Source: Clostridia bacterium (GTDB lineage: Bacteria; Bacillota; Clostridia; Oscillospirales; Acutalibacteraceae). Taken from it: a DNA stretch of 54,116 nt. The number at the start of each line of letters is the position of its first letter. The first letter of the stretch is position 1. Made by a program: the position numbers and the translations under genes. The stretch lies in the NCBI GenBank assembly GCA_017428085.1, contig JAFRRP010000011.1, positions 1-54,116 of the forward strand. The letters are read 5' to 3'. A model generated the notes under the pieces. That model had not been told where the DNA came from. It searched no databases and worked only from the letters and a program-made list of their open reading frames with translations. Shown in pieces: positions 23,983 through 32,099 of this stretch.

Positions 23983-25295
23983 CTTTTTTCCTTTCCTGAT
24001 ATCTCCCGGTAAAGGGGCCCGTAGACCGCCGCATCGCGGATGACGCAGCCGGGGGTGGAACCCGCCCGCATGATCTCGCTGCATTTGGAGCAGCAGATAC
24101 AGCACTTCTCTTTTTTCATTCCGCCGGTACGAAGGATATCCCGCGCAAAATCGGGATAGGCGAAGATCGTCCTGCCGAAGCCTGCGAAGTCGAACCCGCC
24201 GTTTTCGATATAGCCCGCGGCGACGTCCGGGGCAGCCGGGCCCAGATAGGACAGCGCGGAACAAATCAGCTTGATCCCCGGCGCGGCCTGTTTCAGCGCC
24301 GCGGTGCCGTTCAGCATCCGCGCCACGCCCGCGAGAGGCTCCTCCGGCGCGGGATAGGGTCCCACGGCGAAGGGCCGGTTGACGTGGGGATTGAAATAGG
24401 GATTGCCCATGGTGATATTCAGCAGCTTCACGCCCTGCGCCGAGAGCTGCCGCAGCAGCGCGGCGGGCTCCACAGGGTCGAAATCCGTACCGCCCTCCGG
24501 GGACACGCCGAACCCGTAAGGGTACGGGAAGCCGTCGTACACGTTCAGGCGGGAAGAAACGAGGAATTCCGACGGGCAGACCTGCATGGCCCCCGCGATA
24601 CTTTCCCGCAGCAGCCGGGTACGGTTTTCCAGACTGCCGCCGTACCGGCCCGGCCGGTCGTAAGCGGAAAGCAGCTCGCAGTTCAGGTAGCGGTGGCAGC
24701 ACTTGATATCCGCGCCGTCGAAACCGGCCTTCGCGGCGAGGGCGGCGGCGTTCACCAGCGCCTCCCCCACCCGGTCCAGGTAGTCGTCGGTCACGATCCG
24801 TTCGTCCGCGATCGGCGTGTTTTTTTCAAAAATGGGGTTATGGTAAGCGATCAGCGGTTCCGGCGCGCCGTTCGGCTTGCTGTACCGCCCGGAGTGCGTC
24901 AGCTGAATGACGATCAGCGGCGCGTACCCGTTGGCGCGGAAGGCGTCCTCCCGGATGGCCTCCGTCTGCCGTCGAAACGCGTCCAGATTTTTTTCGTTCA
25001 GCCAAAGCTGCCGGGGGTTGGCCCTTGCCTCTTCCATGACGGCGGTGGCCTCGAACCATATCACGCCCGCGCCGCCCTCGGCCAGCCGTCTGTATCGGCG
25101 TTGGGTCAACTCGCCGGGGACGCCGTCGAAGGTCCCGTCGCAGCCCTCCATGGCCTGACAGACCAGCCGGTTGGGCGCGGTCTTTCCGCCGACCTCGCAG
25201 GGCTGCGCCAGCACTGCCGTGTCGCCGCAGTAAAAATCAAGCCCCAGCTCCGCCGCCTGCCGTTTCAAATCCTCTATGGTACCCGGTATCGCCAT
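23979..25295 (-). CDS. Old Yellow Enzyme family NADH:flavin oxidoreductase
   Basis: 438 residues: an OYE TIM barrel (residues ~20-370; VIQLTHSGRYS, GFDGADIKCCHRYLNCELLS, RPGRYGGSLENRTRLL, GFGRTIFAYPDFA) followed by a cysteine cluster (CCICCSKC, then C twelve residues later) like the 4Fe-4S site of 2,4-dienoyl-CoA reductases and BaiCD/BaiH. It ends soon after, lacking the C-terminal FAD/NAD domain of those enzymes, so electrons may come from a partner flavoprotein. The ATG at 25295 has ggagg 7-8 bases upstream. First gene of an operon with the SDR and a secreted protein. Role: probably reduction of an activated C=C bond. Confidence 0.88.
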   Translation of the reverse strand: MAIPGTIEDLKRQAAELGLDFYCGDTAVLAQPCEVGGKTAPNRLVCQAMEGCDGTFDGVPGELTQRRYRRLAEGGAGVIWFEATAVMEEARANPRQLWLNEKNLDAFRRQTEAIREDAFRANGYAPLIVIQLTHSGRYSKPNGAPEPLIAYHNPIFEKNTPIADERIVTDDYLDRVGEALVNAAALAAKAGFDGADIKCCHRYLNCELLSAYDRPGRYGGSLENRTRLLRESIAGAMQVCPSEFLVSSRLNVYDGFPYPYGFGVSPEGGTDFDPVEPAALLRQLSAQGVKLLNITMGNPYFNPHVNRPFAVGPYPAPEEPLAGVARMLNGTAALKQAAPGIKLICSALSYLGPAAPDVAAGYIENGGFDFAGFGRTIFAYPDFARDILRTGGMKKEKCCICCSKCSEIMRAGSTPGCVIRDAAVYGPLYREISGKEKR

Positions 25296-25328
25296 CGCGC
25301 CGCCTCCGTTTTGACCATTCTTTTTTCA

Positions 25329-25356
25329 GTATATAACGGGACCGGAAAAAAATCAA
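25329..25356 (-). promoter_or_regulatory. Candidate promoter for OYE operon
   Basis: Minus strand TTGATT (complement of 25351-25356), 16-base spacer, TATACT (complement of 25329-25334), about 35 bases before the OYE ATG. Confidence 0.5.
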
Positions 25357-25460
25357 TCCAAAATGCTCCGGAACGCGGATTTCAGCCGATATTTCGGTCG
25401 GGTTTTTCTTCCGGTTTTTCCAAAACGAAAATAAACAACAAAAACGGGCGGTATTGTTTG

Positions 25461-25489
25461 TTTACTTTGACGGAAAAATCGTGTACAAT
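25461..25489 (+). promoter_or_regulatory. Candidate promoter for acyl-CoA ligase
   Basis: TTTACT (25461-25466), 17-base spacer, TACAAT (25484-25489). Confidence 0.5.
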
Positions 25490-25509
25490 AGCAACAGAAT
25501 ATTTTATTA

Positions 25510-25524
25510 CCGACATGATGTCGG
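25510..25524 (+). promoter_or_regulatory. Palindrome in ligase leader (possible operator)
   Basis: ccgaca-tga-tgtcgg, a 6+3+6 palindrome placed ~20 bases after the -10 box and ~20 bases before the ribosome binding site of the ligase gene. Suited to repressor binding, but short enough to occur by chance. Confidence 0.35.
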
Positions 25525-25552
25525 CAATCTTATCAAAAAAGTGAGGAACCCC

Positions 25553-27223
25553 ATGCTGCACCCGGAACATGACCTGCTGCCGAAGCCCACAAAAGAACAA
25601 AGCTGCTACGAATGGATGCTGGCCTGCAACGCCAATATGGAAGCGCTGCTGGGCCGCGATTACGCCGCCTTCGTCAATCTGGACTGTGAATACTCCATGA
25701 CGGAGCTGAAGGCGGAGATCGAAAAGCTCGCCGCCGCGCTGACGGCAAAAGGCTTTCAAAAAGGCGACGTGATCGCCGTCTTTCTGCCCACCTCCGCCCA
25801 CGCCTTCGTGATTTTCTACGCGCTGACCAAGCTCGGCGTGATCTGCAATTTCATCCACCCGCTGACCCCGCCGGACAAACTGGCGGAGATCCTGACGTTC
25901 ACGAAATCCAAAGCCGTGTTCGGGCTGGATCTGGCCGCCGCCAAGTTCGCGGACGTCTACAAAAATATCTTCACGGTGATCTGCTCCACATCGGACTACA
26001 CCCGCGGTCCGGTGCGTGATTTCGTGCGCGCCAACGTGGAGGCCGCCGCGGTGGTCCCGGAGGGCGACGGTATCCTCCGCTACCGCGACCTGATGGCGGG
26101 CGATCACCCCGCCGTGCCCACCGTAACGGGCAACGGCCTGAACGACGCGGTGTATATGCACTCCAGCGGCACCACCGGCAAATCCAAAACGGTGCGGCTG
26201 TCCTCCTACGCCCTCAACTCCGTGGCGTTCCACCAGTACGCCATCGACGTGGCGCACGATTACGGCGAAAGCTACTCGCTGTGCGTGCTGCCCTGCTTCC
26301 ACGCCTTCGGGCTGGGCGCCAGCATGCACTATTGCCTGTGCAACAACTACACGCCCATCATCATGTCCAAGTTTGACGCGGGCAAGGCCAACGACTACAT
26401 CAAACGCTACAAGGTACAGTACATCAGCGGCGTGCCGAATATGTTCCATAAGATGTTTGAAGCGGACAACTTCGACAACGAAGGACTGAAGAACCTGAAC
26501 GTGCTGTATTCCGGCGGCGATATCGTCAGCGAGAGCTTTGTGGAGGAATTCAACGCGGCGCTGCTGAAGCGCGGCTCCATCGGTAAGCTGTTCCGCGGCT
26601 GGGGCCTCACCGAGATGAGCGCCATCTGCTCCACCAACAACCACCTGCGCTGCAAAGCCAATTCCGTGGGCCCGGTGCTGGAGGGGCTGGAGGTCTGCGT
26701 GCTGGACGAGGATCTGAACAAGCTGCCCGTCGGGGAGCAGGGCGAGATCGCCCTGACCGGCGAAATGATCATGAACGGCTACCTGCCCACCGAGGACGAC
26801 GATTTCGACGGCTTCTGGTACGACAAAGACGGCAAGGCGTGGGTACGCACCGGCGATATGGGCATTGTGGACGAGGACGGTTTCCTGTTCTTTACCGGCC
26901 GTAAAAAGCGCATCATCGTCATCTCCGGCTACAACATCTACCCCTATTCCATCGAGCAGATGATCAACGCCCTGCCGGAGGTGAACGAAGCCTGCGCGGT
27001 ACAGGGTTACAACGACGTCGGCAAGCCGCTGGTGAAGCTGTGCGTGGTGAAGGCCGATCCCGCCGCCGACGAGGATGCCCTGCGGGACTACCTGTTCGAC
27101 TACTGCCAAAAGCACCTGAACGGCTTTTCCGTACCGAGGAAGATTGAGTTCCGGGAGTTCCTGCCCCGCACCAAGATGGACAAGCTGGACTTTTTGGCCA
27201 TGTCCGATAAGCTGCCGGAGTAG
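25553..27223 (+). CDS. Class I adenylate-forming acyl-CoA synthetase/ligase
   Basis: 556 residues. HSSGTTGKSK (residues ~203-212) is the AMP-binding P-loop, GWGLTEMSAI the A5 motif, TGDMGIVDEDGFLFFTGR the A7/A8 hinge and PRTKMDKLDF near the C-terminus holds the catalytic lysine; residues in KKRIIVISGYNIYP complete the C-domain. It activates a carboxylic acid as acyl-AMP and transfers it to CoA. Fatty acids, aromatic acids or sterol/bile-type acids are all possible. The ATG at 25553 has gagga 6 bases upstream; the longer frame from 25454 covers the promoter. It diverges from the OYE-SDR operon, which could use the same substrate. Its TAG stop is the first part of a GTAGC repeat. Confidence 0.9.
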   Translation: MLHPEHDLLPKPTKEQSCYEWMLACNANMEALLGRDYAAFVNLDCEYSMTELKAEIEKLAAALTAKGFQKGDVIAVFLPTSAHAFVIFYALTKLGVICNFIHPLTPPDKLAEILTFTKSKAVFGLDLAAAKFADVYKNIFTVICSTSDYTRGPVRDFVRANVEAAAVVPEGDGILRYRDLMAGDHPAVPTVTGNGLNDAVYMHSSGTTGKSKTVRLSSYALNSVAFHQYAIDVAHDYGESYSLCVLPCFHAFGLGASMHYCLCNNYTPIIMSKFDAGKANDYIKRYKVQYISGVPNMFHKMFEADNFDNEGLKNLNVLYSGGDIVSESFVEEFNAALLKRGSIGKLFRGWGLTEMSAICSTNNHLRCKANSVGPVLEGLEVCVLDEDLNKLPVGEQGEIALTGEMIMNGYLPTEDDDFDGFWYDKDGKAWVRTGDMGIVDEDGFLFFTGRKKRIIVISGYNIYPYSIEQMINALPEVNEACAVQGYNDVGKPLVKLCVVKADPAADEDALRDYLFDYCQKHLNGFSVPRKIEFREFLPRTKMDKLDFLAMSDKLPE

Positions 27224-27280
27224 CACGGCGCCTTGCGCCGTCAGGTGTGAGGTTTGAGGTGTAAGGTTCGAGGTTTTGAA
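27220..27280. repeat. GTAGC-hairpin element followed by heptamer block
   Basis: gtagcacggcgccttgcgcc (from 27220) includes the ligase stop codon; it is followed by heptamers ggtgtga, ggtttga, ggtgtaa, ggttcga, ggttttg (27244-27278). The phrase gtcaggtgtgaggtttgag recurs inverted at 49384-49405. Confidence 0.75.
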
Positions 27281-27325
27281 AATAAACTGTAAATTATAAA
27301 AAGGAAAAGCCTGACACTGAATATA

Positions 27326-27375
27326 AAAGCGTTTCTCCAAGGTTCTCGGGGAAACGCTTTTTCGTTGTTTTTTCT
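27326..27375 (+). terminator. Terminator between convergent ligase and membrane-protein genes
   Basis: aaagcgttt (27326-27334) pairs with aaacgcttt (27352-27360), extended by ctcc/gggg, followed by ttcgttgttttttc; the other strand has ttttata, so it can act in both directions. Confidence 0.85.
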
Positions 27376-27414
27376 GTTTTGTTTACGCTGCCCTGCGGGC
27401 GGCAGATCGGAAGG

Positions 27415-28713
27415 TCACAGCTTGACGACGATCTTTTTCCGGTGCAGCAGGTACGCCACCAGCGTCAGCGCGGCGGCCACGGCGATCACGATGACGGCGG
27501 CGACGGGCGCGGACGCGTTTTTGAAGACGTCCTCCAGCGCCACGTTCAGCCCGCCGATCACGGCGAACTCGATGCAGTACAGCAAAATGGGGTTCTTGCC
27601 CCACCAGGCGAGGGGATCGAACGAAACGGAAAGCCCGTTGAACAGCTCGAAAATATAGAACGCGAACAGGGAGATGAAGCCGGCGATCAGCACGTAGGAG
27701 GGGCTTTCGCTGCCTTTGTTGATGGGCAGAAAGCCGGAGATCGCGCCCGCCCAACCGACGTTTTCCGGCAGCGTGCGGAACACGCCGAACAGCACGCCCG
27801 CCACGACGACGCCGAAGACGCACAACGCCAACGGCGGCAGGTATTTGTTTTTGCGGCGGCGGAATTCCTCCGCGAAGAACAGGTACAGGATCAGCATGGC
27901 GCCGAAGGCGAAGCCGCCGATAAAGCCGCCGTCCGCCACCTCGTCGATCAGCTCCCGGTTACCGGCGAACTGATCGCCCGCCAGATCGCCCTCGTGGAAC
28001 AGGGCGTACAGCGCCAGCAGCACCGTGCCGCATGCCAGCCGCAGCCAGTGGCCCCGCTCTCCCTTCATCAGCGCGAAAGGCAGGGCGATAAGCCCGGCAA
28101 AGCCGATGTGGTGCAGCACCACCCAGTGGCCGAAGGAGGAGCCGGTCTTTCCGGTGACGAGCATCACGGCGTTCACGGCGGCGACCACAAGCCCCACCAC
28201 GCCCACGAAGGCCACGTACCAGGAAAGCACGGCGTAGTATTTGGCTCTCTTTTTCACTTTGGCCAGTTTCAGGATCAGCCCCACGATGGAGCCCAGCAGC
28301 ACCAGAACGGTAAGGATGATGAACATCAGCGGCAGGGGCTGATCGAATTTGCCGTCAAGGATATCGTTGACGCCGTCCATGGTGATGCCGATGCCGATCA
28401 GCATCAGGTATCGTTTCATGAAGTGGAGCACGGCCTCCTTTTTGCCGCTGCGCTCGATACGGCGCTGCAGCGACGGCACATAGGTAAGGCCGATGGCAAG
28501 GATGAAGGCCGGCGCGATCAGATCCGCCAGCGTCAGGTTGGGCAAAATATAGACGCCCTCCGGTTTGGGGGAATGCACGGCCAATCTGGCGATCACGCCG
28601 AGGCCGGGGAAATGCTCCGCGAACTGGAACACGATCATACAGAAGATCACGAAGCCGCGGAACCGGTCGATGGAAGGGATCCTTTGCAGCGGGGATACGG
28701 TCGTTTCCGACAT
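27415..28713 (-). CDS. Polytopic membrane protein of the DUF5009/HGSNAT-like acyltransferase type
   Basis: About 432 residues with 10-11 membrane helices. The N-terminal RIPSIDRFRGFVIFCMI matches the RxxSxDxxRG start of the heparan-alpha-glucosaminide N-acetyltransferase-like/DUF5009 proteins, which move acetyl groups onto sugars across the membrane. HWVVLHHIGFAGL could hold the transfer histidine. The ATG at 28713 has aagga 8 bases upstream; an alternative ATG at 28722 overlaps the stop of the YdjC gene (ATGA). It is the second gene of a pair with that deacetylase, an interesting match of acetyl-removing and acetyl-transferring activities on amino sugars. Confidence 0.7.
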   Translation of the reverse strand: MSETTVSPLQRIPSIDRFRGFVIFCMIVFQFAEHFPGLGVIARLAVHSPKPEGVYILPNLTLADLIAPAFILAIGLTYVPSLQRRIERSGKKEAVLHFMKRYLMLIGIGITMDGVNDILDGKFDQPLPLMFIILTVLVLLGSIVGLILKLAKVKKRAKYYAVLSWYVAFVGVVGLVVAAVNAVMLVTGKTGSSFGHWVVLHHIGFAGLIALPFALMKGERGHWLRLACGTVLLALYALFHEGDLAGDQFAGNRELIDEVADGGFIGGFAFGAMLILYLFFAEEFRRRKNKYLPPLALCVFGVVVAGVLFGVFRTLPENVGWAGAISGFLPINKGSESPSYVLIAGFISLFAFYIFELFNGLSVSFDPLAWWGKNPILLYCIEFAVIGGLNVALEDVFKNASAPVAAVIVIAVAAALTLVAYLLHRKKIVVKL

Positions 28714-28718
28714 TACGC

Positions 28719-29621
28719 TCATCCTTTCTTTTTCTTTTTTAATTCTCTCAAATCACGGTAGGATATCATCGTCACCCCGTGGGCCGCCAGATACGCGTGC
28801 GTCTCGGGGTCGTTCATCAGGTCATATTCCCACACCCGCTGGAACCAGTTGGGCGTGATCGCCTTCAGCTCGTCCGTCTCCAGCGCGGGATGCAAAAAGG
28901 TCTCCGTCACGCCGTCGGGAATGGAGGTCCACTGGCGCAGGATCTCTTTCCGATAAGCTTCATAGCCGCCCTCGCACAGCTCCCGCGTCCAGTCCGGGAA
29001 CAGCAGATAGTCCGGCAGGATCACATGATCGATCTTCGCCAGAAACGACGTGAGCGCCCCGGACAGCCGGTAGACCGGCCAGGGCGTGCCGCGCGGGACC
29101 ATGGTCTTGCTCGTCTTCGTGTAAAGCCGGTAGGACAGATCCTTTTTGCCCGCCCAGCGCAGGATCATCACCAGCAGCCCGAAGCGGCCGGTACGGTTGC
29201 CGTACAGCGTGCCCATGTGGTTATCCACGTGGGATGGCGTCATACCGTAGGAAAGCGCCTTTTCGTACTGCGCGTCGATCTCCCGCTTCAGGTCGTCGTA
29301 GGCGGCGTGCTTTTCCACGTCCTCCGTGTGCGGCCACATGAACCCGTCCGGGTCCCGCAGGGAGGCGCCCTCCGTCAAAGGCGGCCAGCGGTAGGTTTTC
29401 CACTCGCTGGTCAGCGTCAGGTGTACGCCGACGGCGTACTGGGGATGCGCCGCGGCGAAACGCGCCGCCCGTTCGCTGCACGGGCAGGGGAACATGATGG
29501 TGGAGGAATGCAGCCGTCCCGCCTCGAACAGCGCGATCACGGCGTCGTTGGCGGCCTCGCACATGCCGAAGTCGTCGGCGTTCACGATCAGGTATTTCTT
29601 TTTCTGTCTGTCACCGGGCAT
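28719..29621 (-). CDS. ChbG/HpnK (YdjC) family carbohydrate deacetylase
   Basis: 300 residues. IVNADDFGMCEAAN near the N-terminus contains the catalytic/metal Asp pair, GVHLTLTSEW and SHVDNHMGTLYG the metal histidines of the YdjC fold (PF04794 type). Homologues remove acetyl groups from N-acetylated sugars such as chito-oligosaccharides. Residues at the C-terminus (LHPALETDELK, WEYDLMNDPE) match the family. The ATG at 29621 is preferred (gggag 8 bases upstream); another at 29627 is only 2 bases from it. Its stop overlaps the next gene. Cytoplasmic. Confidence 0.88.
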   Translation of the reverse strand: MPGDRQKKKYLIVNADDFGMCEAANDAVIALFEAGRLHSSTIMFPCPCSERAARFAAAHPQYAVGVHLTLTSEWKTYRWPPLTEGASLRDPDGFMWPHTEDVEKHAAYDDLKREIDAQYEKALSYGMTPSHVDNHMGTLYGNRTGRFGLLVMILRWAGKKDLSYRLYTKTSKTMVPRGTPWPVYRLSGALTSFLAKIDHVILPDYLLFPDWTRELCEGGYEAYRKEILRQWTSIPDGVTETFLHPALETDELKAITPNWFQRVWEYDLMNDPETHAYLAAHGVTMISYRDLRELKKKKKG

Positions 29622-29718
29622 TTTCATCTCTCCCTTTAACGTTCTCTTCCCATTTCGAGTGTACCATATCGCAAGGTAATTTTCAATCTTCTTTTTTGCA
29701 ATTTCCCACGCGATCTCG

Positions 29719-29759
29719 AAGAGAAAAAGAACCCCAAAACCGACAGCGGTTTGAGGTTC
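29719..29759 (-). terminator. Terminator after DUF1846 gene
   Basis: On the minus strand gaacctcaaaccg...cggttttggggttc forms a stem with one bulge, followed by tttttctctt. Confidence 0.8.
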
Positions 29760-29802
29760 AAGCATACGATGATCCCTTGACGGAACAAAAGAAACGGTAC
29801 GC

Positions 29803-31287
29803 TTATTTGTGATACAGCTTCTTGGTCTGGCTGCGGGGCTCGCAGGTCAGGTGGACGCCCAGCTTTTTGAAGGTCTGCTGGTCCACGGTGGAGAGGATCA
29901 CGGAGGAGTGGGCCTCCAGCCCGCGCACCTTGGGCAGCTGCTCCAGCGCGCGCATGGCCACCGGGTTGGTGGCGGCGCAGATGGAAAGGGCGATCAGCAC
30001 CTCGTCCACATGCAGGCACGGATTGTGGTTGCCCATGTTTTCGATCTTCAGCCGCTGAATGGGCTCAATGATGGCCGGGGACAGCAGCGGGATCTCGTCC
30101 GGGATATGAGCCAGCCGCTTGATGACGTTGATGAGCATGGCCGAGGAAGCGCCCAGCAGCTCCGAGGTCTTGCCCGTGATCACGTCGCCGTTTTCCAGTT
30201 CAAGCGCCGCGGCGGGCTTGCCCGTCTCCTCCGCCTTGTCCAGCGCCGCTTTCACGCAGGGGCGGTCCTCCGTGGAGATGCCCAGCTGGTTCATCAGCAG
30301 CTCGATGCGGTGCACCACCGCGCCGTCCGCCAGGCCCTGCCGCGCCAGACAGGCGCTCTCGTAATAACGGCGGATGACCTCCTGCCGGGCGGCCTCGCAC
30401 ACCGCGTCGTCGTCCACGATACAGAAGCCCGCCATGTTCACCCCCATGTCCGTGGGGGATTTATAGACGGATTCGCCCACAATCTTGGTAAGGATGGCGT
30501 TGAGCACCGGAAAGATCTCCACGTCGCGGTTGTAGTTGACCGTAGTCTCGCCGTAGGCCTCCAGATGGAAGGGGTCGATCATGTTCACGTCGTTCAGGTC
30601 GGCGGTGGCGGCCTCGTACGCCACGTTGACCGGGTGTTTCAGGGGAAGGTTCCAGATGGGGAAGGTCTCGAACTTGGCGTAGCCGGCCTTCTGGCCGCGC
30701 TTGTTTTCGTGATACAGCTGGGACAGGCAGGTGGCCATTTTGCCGCTGCCGGGGCCGGGGGCGGTGACCACGATCAGCGAACGCTCCGTTTCGATAAAGT
30801 CGTTTTTGCCGTAGCCCTCGTCGCTGACGATCAGCGGCAGGTTGGCCGGGTAATCCGCGATGATGTAGTGACGGTAGACCTTCATGCCCAGATTTTGCAG
30901 GCGCTTTTCGAACTGGATGGCGGCCGGCTGCTCAGTAAACTGGGTGATGACCACGCTGCCCACGTACAGGCCGAACTCCCGGAACGCGTCGATCAGGCGC
31001 AGGCAGTCCGCGTCGTAGGTGATGCCGAGGTCGCCGCGGCGCTTGTTCTTTTCGATGGCGTCCGCGCTGATGACGATGACCACCTCCGCGTCGTCCCGCA
31101 GCTCGTACAGCATACGGATCTTACTGTCCGGACGGAAGCCCGGCAACACCCGCGACGCGTGAAAGTCGTCGAACAGCTTGCCGCCGAATTCCAGATACAG
31201 CTTGCCGCCGAACTGGGCGATGCGGTCCTTGATGTGCTGCGACTGCATCTGCACGTATTTGTCGTTGTCAAACCCCAATTTTGGCAT
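29803..31287 (-). CDS. DUF1846 family protein
   Basis: 494 residues, full family length. It begins GFDNDKYVQMQSQHIKDRI and contains TAPGPGSGKMATCLSQLYHENKRG (a P-loop-like segment, residues ~170-195), YAKFETFPIWNLPLKHPVNVAYEAATADL, and DPFHLEAYGETTVNYNRDVE, all characteristic of DUF1846 (PF08903). The family is known structurally but its reaction is unsettled. Cytosolic. It is a single gene with its own terminator, on the same strand as its neighbours but separated by gaps of 80-180 bases. Confidence 0.93.
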   Translation of the reverse strand: MPKLGFDNDKYVQMQSQHIKDRIAQFGGKLYLEFGGKLFDDFHASRVLPGFRPDSKIRMLYELRDDAEVVIVISADAIEKNKRRGDLGITYDADCLRLIDAFREFGLYVGSVVITQFTEQPAAIQFEKRLQNLGMKVYRHYIIADYPANLPLIVSDEGYGKNDFIETERSLIVVTAPGPGSGKMATCLSQLYHENKRGQKAGYAKFETFPIWNLPLKHPVNVAYEAATADLNDVNMIDPFHLEAYGETTVNYNRDVEIFPVLNAILTKIVGESVYKSPTDMGVNMAGFCIVDDDAVCEAARQEVIRRYYESACLARQGLADGAVVHRIELLMNQLGISTEDRPCVKAALDKAEETGKPAAALELENGDVITGKTSELLGASSAMLINVIKRLAHIPDEIPLLSPAIIEPIQRLKIENMGNHNPCLHVDEVLIALSICAATNPVAMRALEQLPKVRGLEAHSSVILSTVDQQTFKKLGVHLTCEPRSQTKKLYHK

Positions 31288-31313
31288 GGTACTCTCCCCT
31301 CCCGGTTTCCCAT

Positions 31314-31346
31314 AAAATTATTCCCGTCGCACCTGACGGGAATAAT
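31314..31346 (-). terminator. Terminator after membrane-anchored unknown gene
   Basis: Perfect 12-bp stem attattcccgtc (31317-31328) / gacgggaataat (31335-31346), followed on the minus strand by tttat. Confidence 0.75.
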
Positions 31347-31369
31347 CTGAAATCAATACGGTATGACGG

Positions 31370-31948
31370 TTATCGGATAACGCCCTTGGAAAGGATCTCG
31401 TCCTCGCGATACCAGTAGTGGGCCAGCACGTCGTAGGAGGCGCCTTCCTCCAGCGAGGCGTTGCCCGCCAGCACGTACTTTTCGGCGGTGGTCTCGTTGC
31501 CGGAAACGGCAATATCCTTGTTGCGTTCGATACCGGCCTTTTTGATGTATTTCAAAAGCTTTTGCGCGTTTTTGATATACTTTTTCTTTTTGCCCTTCCA
31601 CTTTTCCACGTAGCCGAACTGCGCAGCGAAAGCGCTTTTGAATTCCAGCGAGCCGAAGGAGCTGGCGACCTTGGTGTTCCACGCCTCAAAAACGGCGTCC
31701 TTTCTGCTCACGTTGCCTTCCGCCAGCAGATACAGCGGCTCAAACAGGTCGGCGAACTCGGCGGCGTTGTCGCGGATGCCGATGACGATATCCTTCTCGG
31801 GGCCGGGCTTCATATCGTCGGCGGATTTCGCCGGCTTCTGGCCGCCCCTGCCGCGGAAGAACAGGAAAGACGCCAATACGCCCACCGCGAACGCGCACAG
31901 GACAGGCAGAATGACCATTGTGCTTGGATAAAATACAGATATTACCAT
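31370..31948 (-). CDS. Membrane-anchored hypothetical protein
   Basis: 192 residues, family not recognised. Residues 10-32 are a single membrane segment (MVILPVLCAFAVGVLASFLFF) at the N-terminus followed by RGRGG, so the rest (~160 residues) is probably cytoplasmic. The soluble part is helical and Lys-rich (EKWKGKKKKYIKNAQKLLKYIKK) with a small C-terminal region (SLEEGASYDVLAHYWYRE). The ATG at 31948 has gggaga 8 bases upstream; a second ATG 10 codons in is possible. It has its own terminator. Confidence 0.65.
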   Translation of the reverse strand: MVISVFYPSTMVILPVLCAFAVGVLASFLFFRGRGGQKPAKSADDMKPGPEKDIVIGIRDNAAEFADLFEPLYLLAEGNVSRKDAVFEAWNTKVASSFGSLEFKSAFAAQFGYVEKWKGKKKKYIKNAQKLLKYIKKAGIERNKDIAVSGNETTAEKYVLAGNASLEEGASYDVLAHYWYREDEILSKGVIR

Positions 31949-32054
31949 CTCATTATCTCCCTCGGACCGATGTATTTTTCACAGAAATATCGATTATGAC
32001 AATATAGCTATCAATATTATAAAGAATGATGCGGTATTTGTCAACAAAATAAAT

Positions 32055-32088
32055 GAAAAAAATTTTCCCGCCGTGTTTTTTCACGGCG
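32055..32088 (-). terminator. Terminator after U32 peptidase
   Basis: cgccgtg/cacggcg (32069-32088, loop of six) with a T-run on the minus strand (ttttttt, from about 32062 leftwards). Confidence 0.85.
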
Positions 32089-32099
32089 CCGGGCCGCTT

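Noticed and set aside
23239..24702. A single 487-residue fusion of OYE and SDR sequences
   Set aside because: Upstream of the SDR start this frame is out of register with the OYE gene, whose true frame stops at 23979 in an ATGA overlap. They are two proteins.
25553..27223. Assigning the ligase as BaiB and the region as a bile-acid operon
   Set aside because: Motifs show only the adenylate-forming superfamily; no baiE, baiF or baiG-type genes are present. Kept as a hypothesis only.
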